Source: Corynebacterium ulcerans (GTDB taxonomy: Bacteria > Actinomycetota > Actinomycetes > Mycobacteriales > Mycobacteriaceae). Taken from it: DNA of 64,000 nucleotides. The notes beneath the pieces are model-generated. The model ran no database searches. It was not told the origin of the DNA and saw only the letters and a program-made list of their open reading frames with translations. Made by a program: the position numbers and the translations under genes. Of the stretch, positions 38,343 through 48,330 are shown in pieces (position 1 is the first letter of the stretch; every line of letters starts with the position of its first letter). The stretch is from the NCBI RefSeq assembly GCF_900187135.1, contig NZ_LT906443.1, positions 620,001 to 684,000 on the forward strand, in the 5' to 3' direction.

Positions 38343-39521
38343 ATGCACCACTCCCGAGACGCGCACACCGCATCTCCTGTAAGAGAAAAGGATCCCGCTA
38401 CAGTGTCTCGTTCCACTACGCCCCCTCAATTCGATGCACGTTCCTTAGCTTTCTCCGAAATCGAACCGGCTGTGGAACAAAAACTGCGCGAATTTTTCCA
38501 AGGACGCTCCCGCAAAATCTCCGTCATTGGTGAGCCGGTATCTCGCGCAGTGACTTATCTGGAAGATTTTGTCTTAGGCGGCGGCAAGCGGATTCGCCCT
38601 AGCTATGCATGGGCTGGTTTTTTAGCCGGCAACGGACTCGAAGGTGCGGAAGATCCGGAAGCCGTATTAGCGTCGATTAGCTCTCTCGAGCTCATCCAGG
38701 CCTGCGCTTTAATCCACGATGACATCATCGACGCCTCCGATTCTCGTCGAGGACAACCAACTGTTCACCGAACTGCGGAGGCTCGTCATAGAGATAACTC
38801 TTGGAATGGCGACTCTGCGCACTTCGGCGAGTCGATTGCGATCTTGCTTGGTGATCTTGCCTTTGCCTGGGCAGACGATATGTTTAGGACTTCTGGACTA
38901 AGCGATGCAGCTATCGCCCGGACTTCTAATGCCTGGCGTGGTATGCGCACAGAAGTTATCGGCGGTCAGCTCCTTGATGTCTTCCTAGAGTCTGCGGGAA
39001 GCGAAAGCATCGAACTTGCAGAAAACGTCAATCGCTTTAAAACTGCGGCCTACACAATTGAGCGTCCGTTGCACATCGGTGCTGCTATAGCCGGTGCCGA
39101 TGAAAAAATCGTACGTGCGCTTCGTGATTACGGAAGAGACATCGGCGTGGCATACCAGCTTCGCGACGACCTACTCGGTGTATTTGGTAACCCCGCAGTC
39201 ACGGGGAAACCAGCAGGTGACGACCTGCGCGAGGGCAAGCGCACTGTTCTAGTTGCCAAAGCCCTTGAGCTTGCTCACGCCGCGGATAACGCAGATGCCG
39301 TGGAATCCATTCGGAAAGGCGTGGGAACGGTTACCGAGCCACACGATATTGCGCGTTTAGCCGATACTATTCGTCAAACTGGCGCAGAAGCCGGCGTGGA
39401 AAAACGCATTGATGAACTCGCAGAACGGGGAATTTCTCACCTTTGCACCGCAGATATCAGCGACGATGCACGCAACATACTCGTATCTTTGGCCAATAAA
39501 GCCACAGCCCGCTCAATGTAA
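38343..39521 (+). CDS. idsA: Polyprenyl (geranylgeranyl-type) diphosphate synthase
   Basis: Trans-isoprenyl diphosphate synthase of 392 residues from ATG 38343. GGGKRIRPSYAW is the substrate-binding start; CALIHDDIIDASDSRRG contains the first Asp-rich motif DDIID; YQLRDDLLGVFGNP is the second. The gene sits directly before mptA as in C. glutamicum, where IdsA is the main GGPP synthase. The frame is open to 38190 but those 51 residues look non-coding; a GTG at 38402 is another possible start. A TAGATA (38323-38328) may be the -10 box. Product chain length is inference. Confidence 0.9.
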   Translation: MHHSRDAHTASPVREKDPATVSRSTTPPQFDARSLAFSEIEPAVEQKLREFFQGRSRKISVIGEPVSRAVTYLEDFVLGGGKRIRPSYAWAGFLAGNGLEGAEDPEAVLASISSLELIQACALIHDDIIDASDSRRGQPTVHRTAEARHRDNSWNGDSAHFGESIAILLGDLAFAWADDMFRTSGLSDAAIARTSNAWRGMRTEVIGGQLLDVFLESAGSESIELAENVNRFKTAAYTIERPLHIGAAIAGADEKIVRALRDYGRDIGVAYQLRDDLLGVFGNPAVTGKPAGDDLREGKRTVLVAKALELAHAADNADAVESIRKGVGTVTEPHDIARLADTIRQTGAEAGVEKRIDELAERGISHLCTADISDDARNILVSLANKATARSM

Positions 39522-39527
39522 TTCTGC

Positions 39528-41012
39528 GTGACAACGATGACTCTTGTGTTAACAAAGCTCTATTCGCTTTCCCCGGTCCGAACAGGCTTGATAGCCACGA
39601 TTTTAATCACTCTAGGTTCTTTTGGTGGCGGCGCCATCCGAAACCGCGGCGGGTTGTTAGATATCCTTAACCTGGAATTTTTGTCTTATGGCCATGGGGC
39701 TGGCTTTTCTAATATCACGCTGTGGATCGGCTCTGCGTTATTTGTCGTAGCATGGTTCTTACTCGGACGACGAGTCGTCGCGGGCCATGCGACCGTTCAG
39801 GATGTAACCCGAACGCTGACTTTGTGGATTATCCCCCTTGCGCTCGCCGCCCCCATCATGTCTCGGGACATCTATTCCTATTTGATGCAAGGCACGCTGC
39901 TTCGCGACGGTTTCGATGCTTACACCCAAGGTGCATCCGCCAATCCCAGCCCTATTCTGTACGAAGTCTCGCACGATTGGCGAAACACCACCACTCCGTA
40001 TGGTCCACTCCATTTATGGATTAGTGAAGGCATAGTGCGACTATGCGGAAACCACATTGCTTACGGGATTTTTTGTTTTAAAGCACTGTCCATCCTCGGT
40101 TTTATGGGGATCATGTGGGCTATTCCTAAAATAGCCCTCGCCCTGGGCAGTAATCCTGCAATGGCGCAATGGTTGGGCGTGGCTAACCCAGTGATGGTTT
40201 TTCATCTCATCGGAGGCATGCACAATGAGTCAATCATGGTGGGCCTAGTCAGCATCGGCTTAGTGCTAGCACTGCGTAAATCGGTAGCACATTACCTCTA
40301 CGCTATTGCAATCATCGCAGTCGCTATGTCGTTGAAAGCTACTGCGGCTCTCGCGCTCCCCTTCGTTGTATGGATAGCGGTTGCGCATGTTCCGGGTTCA
40401 TGGAAAACAAAAACACGTGTTTTCCTCGCAGCGGGAATCGTCGGCGCTATCGAGACTCTCGCTGTCTTAGCTGCAGTAACCTGGGCTTCAGGGGCTTCCT
40501 GGGGCTGGATTGCAGCACTGAGCGGCAACACCAAAGTTATTAACCCACTCGCTTTTCCTTCCCTCATAGCCACCATAATTTCTAGCGTGGGAAGCTTGTG
40601 GATTGACCCGTTCCCCTTCAACGCTGTCGTGGGTGTGCTACGCGTAGTCTCCATGGTTCTCATGGCGCTAGGGCTTGTGATCTGCTGGTGGGTGTTCCGA
40701 AAAAGCTACCGCGATGCCATCCGTGGCACAGCCGCTGCATATGCGGTCGCGTTCTTTTTCAACGCTGTGACCCTCCCTTGGTACTACGCGAGTGTACTTT
40801 CCCTCATCGGTACATTCACGCCACCGCTGTGGTTAAAGAAAATAACCGTGGGAGGTTCTATCGTCGTAGCGATGGCATTCACAGGAAGCGGAAACCACCA
40901 GCTTTACAATCCGGTGTGGATGGTAGCCACGGTGATCGCAGGCTGGTGGATGACCCGCTCAATTTTTGAGGCCTCCGTCAACGACAACGCCCTGAGTACT
41001 ACGGGCGTCTAA
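39528..41012 (+). CDS. mptA: Alpha-(1->6)-mannosyltransferase MptA
   Basis: GT-C membrane glycosyltransferase that uses polyprenyl-phosphomannose to extend the lipomannan backbone. 494 residues with about 12-13 helices. The first periplasmic loop has the catalytic acidic region around APIMSRDIYSYLMQGTLL (RDxYxY). Other markers are TPYGPLHLWISEGIVRL and the ANPVMVFHLIGGMHNESIMVGL loop. Six bases follow the idsA stop, so the two form an operon. GTG 39528 or ATG 39537 may be the start. Identification rests on motif and on synteny with M. tuberculosis Rv2173-Rv2176. Confidence 0.9.
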   Translation: MTTMTLVLTKLYSLSPVRTGLIATILITLGSFGGGAIRNRGGLLDILNLEFLSYGHGAGFSNITLWIGSALFVVAWFLLGRRVVAGHATVQDVTRTLTLWIIPLALAAPIMSRDIYSYLMQGTLLRDGFDAYTQGASANPSPILYEVSHDWRNTTTPYGPLHLWISEGIVRLCGNHIAYGIFCFKALSILGFMGIMWAIPKIALALGSNPAMAQWLGVANPVMVFHLIGGMHNESIMVGLVSIGLVLALRKSVAHYLYAIAIIAVAMSLKATAALALPFVVWIAVAHVPGSWKTKTRVFLAAGIVGAIETLAVLAAVTWASGASWGWIAALSGNTKVINPLAFPSLIATIISSVGSLWIDPFPFNAVVGVLRVVSMVLMALGLVICWWVFRKSYRDAIRGTAAAYAVAFFFNAVTLPWYYASVLSLIGTFTPPLWLKKITVGGSIVVAMAFTGSGNHQLYNPVWMVATVIAGWWMTRSIFEASVNDNALSTTGV

Positions 41013-41377
41013 AATGCCGCTGCTTGTGCGCGACGCATGACTTCGCGGGCAAGGTGTCCGTGGAGGGCGTCGACAGGCCGTCCTGGCAAAGTATCATCCT
41101 CGGTGAAGAGGTACTGGAAGATCTCCTCGTCGGTAAAGCCACCGTCGGAAAGCAACGCAATGACCCCAGGAACAAACTTATTGGTGGTTCCTTTCACAGA
41201 GAGGAAAGCTTCGGGGATCTTGCGCACACCATCGTCATAAACACAGATGAGTTTATGCTCACCGAGAAGATCAAAAACTCTGGTTACAGGAAGTCCCAAA
41301 CGCTCCGCATAATCGGGGACAGTAAGAAGGGGCTCATTGTCTGGCAAGGCGCTACGTGACACGTTGTTGTTACTCAC
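41009..41377 (-). CDS. Rv2175c-like winged-helix DNA-binding protein
   Basis: 122 residues. LLTVPDYAERLGLPVTRVFDLLGEHKLICVYDDGVRKIPEAFL is a helix-turn-helix with the same layout as M. tuberculosis Rv2175c; the C-terminal half (FVPGVIALLSDGGFTDEEIFQYLFTEDDTLPGRPVDALHGH) is the family's conserved block. Rv2175c is a known PknL substrate, and here the gene is divergent from pknL just as in mycobacteria. TAGATT ends 7 nt before the GTG, so the message may be leaderless. Convergent 4-nt overlap with mptA. Confidence 0.85.
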   Translation of the reverse strand: MSNNNVSRSALPDNEPLLTVPDYAERLGLPVTRVFDLLGEHKLICVYDDGVRKIPEAFLSVKGTTNKFVPGVIALLSDGGFTDEEIFQYLFTEDDTLPGRPVDALHGHLAREVMRRAQAAAF

Positions 41378-41384
41378 CCTTGTT

Positions 41385-41390
41385 AATCTA
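41385..41390 (-). promoter_or_regulatory. Candidate -10 box, leaderless start for Rv2175c-like gene
   Basis: TAGATT on the minus strand is followed by 7 nt and then the GTG at 41377, so the first transcribed base would be at the start codon. Confidence 0.5.
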
Positions 41391-41456
41391 GCTTGTCTGC
41401 TAGAACTGCGCGATAAATAGTGCGGCGAGTTAGCAAAGGCAGGTACAAGTCGTCCA

Positions 41457-41462
41457 TACTGT
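41457..41462 (+). promoter_or_regulatory. Candidate -10 box, leaderless start for pknL
   Basis: TACTGT is followed by 5 nt and then the ATG at 41468. No Shine-Dalgarno sequence is present. It lies about 70 bp from the divergent candidate -10 box of the Rv2175c-like gene. Confidence 0.5.
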
Positions 41463-41467
41463 TTATC

Positions 41468-43747
41468 ATGGCAGAGTTGATAGTAGGCGATGTTCTGGAG
41501 AACCGGTACCGTATTGAGGCCCCCATCGCGCGCGGTGGTATGTCCACAGTTTATCGCTGTTTAGATCTGCGTTTAGAGCGCCATGTTGCTGCAAAAGTAA
41601 TGGACGCTCGGTATATCGACGATCCTATATTTCGCCAACGCTTCCAGCGCGAAGCACGTTCTATGGCGCAGCTTTCCCACCCATGTTTAGTGGGAGTATA
41701 CGATTTCTCCTCCGACGGCGATCAAGTCTTTCTGATCATGGAGTTAATAACAGGGGGCACACTGCGTGAGCTGCTTGCAGAACGCGGCCCCATGCCTCCT
41801 CACGCAGCGGCAGCCGTTATGCACTCTGTGCTTACGGGTTTGTCCGTTGCGCATAACGCAGGAATGGTGCACCGGGATATAAAGCCCGACAACGTCCTTA
41901 TCAATAGCGACCATCAGGTAAAGCTTGCGGACTTTGGGCTTGTGCGTGCTGCGTCGGCAAGCCAAGCGACCTCTGCCAATATTATTGGTACAGTCTCCTA
42001 CTTATCCCCTGAACAAGTGTCTGGTGATGATATTGGCCCCGCCAGCGACGTATATTCGGCTGGCATTCTGCTTTATGAGTTGCTCACCGGCACCACGCCT
42101 TTTAGCGGCGATACACAAATCGCCCATGCCTACTCACGTCTCGACCGTACTGTCCCCGCGCCAAGCGATGTTATTGACGGCATTCCCCCGCTTTTCGACG
42201 CCCTCGTGGCCTCAGCAACCACGTTAAGCCCTCACGATCGTTTTACCGATGCTGACGAATTTCTCACGGCATTAGACGACGTTGCAGCCGAACTCCAACT
42301 TCCGGCTTTCAAAGTTCCCGTTCCCGCTAATGCGGCAGCCCACCGTGCCTCCGAAAACATCAACGGCGCACTCAGTGCTACCGATCTGCTCACCACAGAT
42401 ATTCCTAGGGATGCAACCGAGCTTATCGACGATGCTCCGGGGCACGGACTATTCCCCCACTCGCAGTATTCGACTACACATGAGACATCCGTCTTCCCTG
42501 CAACAGAGTCAGCTACAGAAACTCAGATCTTTCCCCACGAAGGATTAATCGACGCTACACCCCCTGCTCCCAGCATTGCGCCCGATCCCTATGCTGCAGC
42601 CGCTCCTGCAGCTCCTGAAACTATTCCTCCAGGACCAGTAGAAGAGCCTCCAGTAGAACGTCCAATAACTAACAGGTCAAAGACAAGTTTTATTATTTGG
42701 CTTGTCCTTGTTCTCGTTGTGACGGCATCCGTGGCAATCGGTGGTTGGTGGTTTGGCTCTGGACGATACGGAGAAGTTCCTCAGGTACTCGGAATGAGCC
42801 AAATAGAAGCAACTGCGCTGGCGCAGGATGCGGGTTTTAGCACAACCACCTCCCCCGTCTATAGCGATGATATTCCAGCCGATTTGGTCGCGGGAGCCAT
42901 CCCTGAGGTCGGTCATAGAGCGGTAAAAGGCAACGAGATTACTCTCTTAGTTTCCCAAGGAAAGCCCACCGTACCTTCTATCCCCAGCAGCCACGATACT
43001 GCGGAAGTCCGTGCGCTTTTAGAGGAGCGCTCCTTATCTTATTCAGAGGCACCGCCAGAATATTCTGATGACGTTCCTGAAGGGAAAGTTGTTTCTTTAA
43101 AACCAGAACCAGGAACGACAGTCCGCGTGGGTTCAGAAGTAGCCGTTGCGCTATCCCGAGGCCCCGCCCCGGTCAATGTTCCTCATGTCGCGGAAATGTC
43201 TGAGGAATCAGCACGTGAGCAGCTGGAAAAGCTTGGCCTCAAAGTGAATATCACCGAGGAGTTTAACTCAGAGATACGCGGCGGAGATGCCATCGGTACG
43301 CTACCGGAAGCCGGCACTACTCTGCCTCGTGGCACCACTGTCACCCTCCGGATCTCCACGGCTGTGGAAATCCCTGACGTGCGCGGGAAATCTAAGCAAG
43401 AGGCCACCAGCGAGCTCGCTGCTGCCGGAATCAGAGTAAACAGTGTCACCCGATCGGATGCAGAATCCGGCAACTCTGCGGACGAAATTACCTCCATCAT
43501 GCCGCCTTCCGGAAGCCTCATTGATCCCGCGCGTACCAGCGTAGACCTAGTACTCGCCGGTGAGGTCAATGTTCCTTCCGTCGTGGGCAAAAAGTATTCC
43601 GAAGCCAAGAAGATTCTTGAAGAGGCCGGATTTACGGTCAAGGGCACTGGAGCTAAAAAGCCGTCATCTCGCGTCTACTGGCAATCCCCCACAGGAGGAC
43701 GAGAGACTCCCGGGGCTGAGATCAGACTACGAACAATAGGTTCTTAA
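41468..43747 (+). CDS. pknL: Serine/threonine protein kinase PknL with five PASTA domains
   Basis: 759 residues from ATG 41468. The kinase domain (residues ~8-270) has the Gly loop IARGGMSTVYRC, the VAAKVMD lysine, HRDIKPDNVLI, DFGLVRA and GTVSYLSPEQ. A Pro/Ala/Thr-rich juxtamembrane linker leads to one helix (TSFIIWLVLVLVVTASVAIG, near residue 410). Outside the membrane five PASTA units follow, starting PQVLGMS, PSIPSSH, PHVAEMS, PDVRGKS and PSVVGKK. PASTA repeats sense muropeptides or lipid II. M. tuberculosis PknL lacks them; corynebacterial PknL has them. The upstream 16 codons lack support. Probable regulator of cell wall and of its DNA-binding neighbour. Confidence 0.95.
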   Translation: MAELIVGDVLENRYRIEAPIARGGMSTVYRCLDLRLERHVAAKVMDARYIDDPIFRQRFQREARSMAQLSHPCLVGVYDFSSDGDQVFLIMELITGGTLRELLAERGPMPPHAAAAVMHSVLTGLSVAHNAGMVHRDIKPDNVLINSDHQVKLADFGLVRAASASQATSANIIGTVSYLSPEQVSGDDIGPASDVYSAGILLYELLTGTTPFSGDTQIAHAYSRLDRTVPAPSDVIDGIPPLFDALVASATTLSPHDRFTDADEFLTALDDVAAELQLPAFKVPVPANAAAHRASENINGALSATDLLTTDIPRDATELIDDAPGHGLFPHSQYSTTHETSVFPATESATETQIFPHEGLIDATPPAPSIAPDPYAAAAPAAPETIPPGPVEEPPVERPITNRSKTSFIIWLVLVLVVTASVAIGGWWFGSGRYGEVPQVLGMSQIEATALAQDAGFSTTTSPVYSDDIPADLVAGAIPEVGHRAVKGNEITLLVSQGKPTVPSIPSSHDTAEVRALLEERSLSYSEAPPEYSDDVPEGKVVSLKPEPGTTVRVGSEVAVALSRGPAPVNVPHVAEMSEESAREQLEKLGLKVNITEEFNSEIRGGDAIGTLPEAGTTLPRGTTVTLRISTAVEIPDVRGKSKQEATSELAAAGIRVNSVTRSDAESGNSADEITSIMPPSGSLIDPARTSVDLVLAGEVNVPSVVGKKYSEAKKILEEAGFTVKGTGAKKPSSRVYWQSPTGGRETPGAEIRLRTIGS

Positions 43748-43756
43748 CAGAGAACA

Positions 43757-43807
43757 CAACGCCTCGTATTCTTGGGCTCGTTTGCTAACCAAGAATACGA
43801 GGCGTTG
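43757..43807. terminator. Shared terminator between pknL and aroG
   Basis: A perfect 19-bp stem (43757-43775 with 43789-43807, core GCCTCGTATTCTTGG) with a 13-nt loop, between two convergent genes. No long U-tract on either side. Confidence 0.8.
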
Positions 43808-43856
43808 CCTATACCTATCAGCTGTGTAGGCGTGGCACGTGCATAAAAGCACTCAC

Positions 43857-45263
<1,407 letters not shown>

Positions 45264-45371
45264 TCACCACAAAAACCAGTGCGTCGGAGGAACATAAAAT
45301 TCTACCCTTGAACATTTTATGCAGAAATAGTGCCTCACCGAGACCGGAAAACAAGCCCAAAACAGGACGTT

Positions 45372-45875
45372 TTATGCTCGATTCTTTTTATCGATCGGCA
45401 AACGCATCGCACACACCTTGAATTTCTGCAGGTTATGCCGTGCGTCGACGAGAGCGTCATGATTTCCGTCGGGCGCTTTAGGCAATACAGGCTGCCCGGC
45501 AAATTCCCAATATTGTTTAAGCTCATGAGTAAAACGGGGGATCTTTCGCGGTAGCCCCGTCATGTCACCCCAGAGCTGGGCAAGTACCACGTGATCGTAT
45601 GCTCCTACCCACGCCCACAGTTCCGGATGAGAGTCTGCGGATAAAAGAAACTCTACAATCTCCTCACGGATCTGTGCGTTAGTTTTCCATAACTCGCTCG
45701 ACGGATTTGGCAGTTTGTTTAACACATTCTCCCGAACCCATTTCCCAGCTTTAGAGTGGTCAGCATCAGTGGACACTGCGTAGTACTCTCGCCCGTCCTC
45801 AGCGACAATGCCGATCGAGACAAGTTCGATACTGCGGCCGTCTTCAATGAACTCGGTGTCATAAAAATACCTCAT
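45372..45875 (-). CDS. DEDD-type 3'-5' exoribonuclease (Rv2179c-like)
   Basis: 167 residues from ATG 45875 (MRYFYDTEFIEDG). The YDTEF motif gives the first Asp-Glu pair of the RNase H-like exonuclease fold; AWVGAYDHVVLAQLWG supplies the next Asp, and PDGNHDALVDARHNLQKF the final H-x4-D pair. M. tuberculosis Rv2179c, located at the same place beside aroG, is a founding member of this small family of 3' exoribonucleases. Five more upstream codons are open but not needed. Confidence 0.88.
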   Translation of the reverse strand: MRYFYDTEFIEDGRSIELVSIGIVAEDGREYYAVSTDADHSKAGKWVRENVLNKLPNPSSELWKTNAQIREEIVEFLLSADSHPELWAWVGAYDHVVLAQLWGDMTGLPRKIPRFTHELKQYWEFAGQPVLPKAPDGNHDALVDARHNLQKFKVCAMRLPIDKKNRA

Positions 45876-46016
45876 CCGACCTTGCCTCACTACGATAAAA
45901 TCAACGGTTTCTTGTCGTGCGCGTCAAAGGTATAGAAAAAACCCAGCACACATTATCTGTCAATTAATCACCACAGTAATAAACCGTCACGCAACGGACA
46001 TGCATCGCCCCCTAAC

Positions 46017-47339
46017 TTAAGAGTTAGCAGATACAGGTGCTTGCTTTTCGACGACCACCCGACGGGGAACCAAGCCATGGGGAGCAATTGAACGCCCAAT
46101 GAGCGGAACATGCGACAAAAGCTCCATCGCTGCGGCTCCGGCAATCGTAAAACCAATACACAGCAAAATCCACACCCCAGAAGATCCCAAGAGCGTGTCG
46201 CTATACAATTCAATTCCTTCCTCACGATATCGGAAGAAATAACCAAAAAGTAGCGTCAAAACAATGGGATGGCTCAAATAAATAACCAAGGTATGACGGC
46301 CAATCCACTGTAGGCCTTCACTTAATAACGAAATCTTAGAGAGCAAGACCGCAGATGCTATGGCGGCAGGTAAATACAATAAATGCGTAAGCGTAAGCAG
46401 GGAGAGTTCCCAGACCTCCGACACCGAAAAACGCGATATTTCACGGCTGAGCAGCAACGTCCCGCAAGCCACTGCAAGCTCTATAGGTTTAAGGGCATTC
46501 TCTGCATAACGTTCGATGAGCGGTCGAGCGTAGGCACCTAGCAAGAAGCACGGAAGATACGCCACGACTTTTTCTGTCATGGGAGTTTCTGGAGCTATGG
46601 GCGCTCCCAAAATAATGGCCAACGGAATAGACCACCGTAACCACGGATGCAGAAACTTTGTGCTCCACAACGCAATGGTAAAGAAAAACAGAGAATGCAA
46701 GAACCAATACATGTTTTCAGAAGTCCATAGAGCTTCCACGTAAAAATCTTGGTCTGGAAGCGGCTCATCCCAAAAAACAAAAAATTCTATCCTCTTGGCA
46801 AATAACTCCAATGGAGTCCATAGCACGTAGGGAACTAAAAGGAACCACAGGCGATGTACAAATAACTCTGCAAAGTTAAAACGAAATACTTTGACGGAAA
46901 AGAAACCACTCACCAGAAAAAATAACGGCATCCGAAGCGGGGCAATGAGTTCATTTATGTGAGCCGCGGTCGTGTACATACCATCAGGAACCGCCAAACA
47001 AATGTGGAGAAGAACTACTCCAATGATCGATAGCCCTTTAGCTAAATCAGGCCACGCCATGCGCGGTTTCCCCTGAGGGGTGGATGGCGTTGTTGCTGCA
47101 GCCGTCCGAGGCTCAGGAGGAACAGGCAGCTGTGCAGGAAGATGGGGTCCTGTTGCTTCGTGTGTTTTTTCTGCTAAGAAGCCAGCACCACCAGTACTAT
47201 ATGCCGGACGCTCGCATCGGGTATCTCGCATTCTGTGAGTAAAATTCTTGCGGGTTTCTTCCTGCATCTTCTTTTTTCTCAGGAAGCTAACGCTAGAGGG
47301 AAAGCGAAAAACACGCGGCTTTACTACTCGCCGATCCAT
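46017..47339 (-). CDS. Acyltransferase-3 family membrane protein
   Basis: 440 residues from ATG 47339, which has a good AGAGGGAG site; frames upstream lack one. After about 85 mostly hydrophilic cytoplasmic residues, the acyltransferase-3 domain starts with WPDLAKGLSIIGVVLLHICLAV (His in helix 1) and APLRMPLFFLVSGFFSVKVF (R-x-x-x-P-x-F signature) and continues for about ten helices. IGRHTLVIYLSHPIVL is the usual final motif. Such proteins O-acylate envelope sugars or lipids. In the other species I recall, mannosyltransferase mptC lies in this neighbourhood, so a role in envelope glycolipid modification is a guess. Confidence 0.85.
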   Translation of the reverse strand: MDRRVVKPRVFRFPSSVSFLRKKKMQEETRKNFTHRMRDTRCERPAYSTGGAGFLAEKTHEATGPHLPAQLPVPPEPRTAAATTPSTPQGKPRMAWPDLAKGLSIIGVVLLHICLAVPDGMYTTAAHINELIAPLRMPLFFLVSGFFSVKVFRFNFAELFVHRLWFLLVPYVLWTPLELFAKRIEFFVFWDEPLPDQDFYVEALWTSENMYWFLHSLFFFTIALWSTKFLHPWLRWSIPLAIILGAPIAPETPMTEKVVAYLPCFLLGAYARPLIERYAENALKPIELAVACGTLLLSREISRFSVSEVWELSLLTLTHLLYLPAAIASAVLLSKISLLSEGLQWIGRHTLVIYLSHPIVLTLLFGYFFRYREEGIELYSDTLLGSSGVWILLCIGFTIAGAAAMELLSHVPLIGRSIAPHGLVPRRVVVEKQAPVSANS

Positions 47340-47567
47340 TATGCTCCCTCTGCAGGCTATTGCCTTACTCGTTTGTCTTGCTATACAAAGCAAAGCGCCG
47401 GAAAACCGGCTGCACTGTCTTTGAATTGACCGCCCTATGCTTTGCTTATCAACGAGCCCATTTCACTATTGCGGAATACTCGAACTCTGGATATAGGCAC
47501 ATAGCCATGCGAAATGACCATAAGCCTAGTTGATCACCAGAGCTACGAAAACTAAGGGCAACCAAAT

Positions 47568-48296
47568 TTACTCCGCACCTGCGGGATACCCTTTGCCCTC
47601 TTCGAGAGACTTCTTTACGTCTGTTGCATACATATCCACATACGGTTGGCCGCTCAATCGCGAAAGCTCATGCATGACATAATCCGTGAGTGCGCGGTAG
47701 GCCTCATGCGATTCTGGATCCAGTCCCCGCTTAGCGGCAAATTCAGAAGGGATAATCGGATCGCCTATTTTCATCCGAACTTTATACGGGCGCGGTATCC
47801 ATGACCCGATCGGATTAGCTTCCCGGCTTCCGATCATGGCAACGGGAATCACTGGATCATTAGTGGTAAACGCAATCCGGGCCATTCCTGTCCGCCCCTT
47901 ATAGACCCGTCCATCGGGCGAGCGCGTACCTTCGGGATAAATCCCAAATACGTCCCCTCGGCCCAAGATTTCGCGAGCAGTACTAATAAGTTCTACAGCA
48001 GCGGTCGGAGAGTTCCTATCAATAGGAACCTGGCCTACGGAAGTAAAAAACCACTTTTGCAGTCGCCCAACGCATCCTGGAGTAGTAAAATACTCGCTCT
48101 TTGCAGGAAAAGTAATCTGTCGGCGGCACACCAAAGGAAAATAAAAAGAATCCATGACCGACTGATGACTCGAGGCTAAAATCGCCGCCCCCGATGATGG
48201 GATCTTGTCTACTCCTTCAACCTCAGGTCGGTTATACAGGCGTAGGAGAGGACCCAGCAGAATATGCTTGAGAGTCCAGTACCACTTGTTGTGCAT
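47568..48296 (-). CDS. plsC: 1-acylglycerol-3-phosphate acyltransferase (PlsC family)
   Basis: 242 residues, membrane-associated. ASSHQSVMDSFYFPLV holds the H-x4-D catalytic motif (about residues 43-48) and VFGIYPEGTRSPDGRVYKGRTGMARIA the EGTR phosphate-binding motif. It corresponds in position to M. tuberculosis Rv2182c. The substrate could be lysophosphatidic acid or a PIM intermediate; sequence alone does not decide. Starts 34 bp after the glucokinase gene. Confidence 0.9.
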   Translation of the reverse strand: MHNKWYWTLKHILLGPLLRLYNRPEVEGVDKIPSSGAAILASSHQSVMDSFYFPLVCRRQITFPAKSEYFTTPGCVGRLQKWFFTSVGQVPIDRNSPTAAVELISTAREILGRGDVFGIYPEGTRSPDGRVYKGRTGMARIAFTTNDPVIPVAMIGSREANPIGSWIPRPYKVRMKIGDPIIPSEFAAKRGLDPESHEAYRALTDYVMHELSRLSGQPYVDMYATDVKKSLEEGKGYPAGAE

Positions 48297-48330
48297 AAGG
48301 GATTCCTTGAATATCAGAGAGCGAGGGCGA

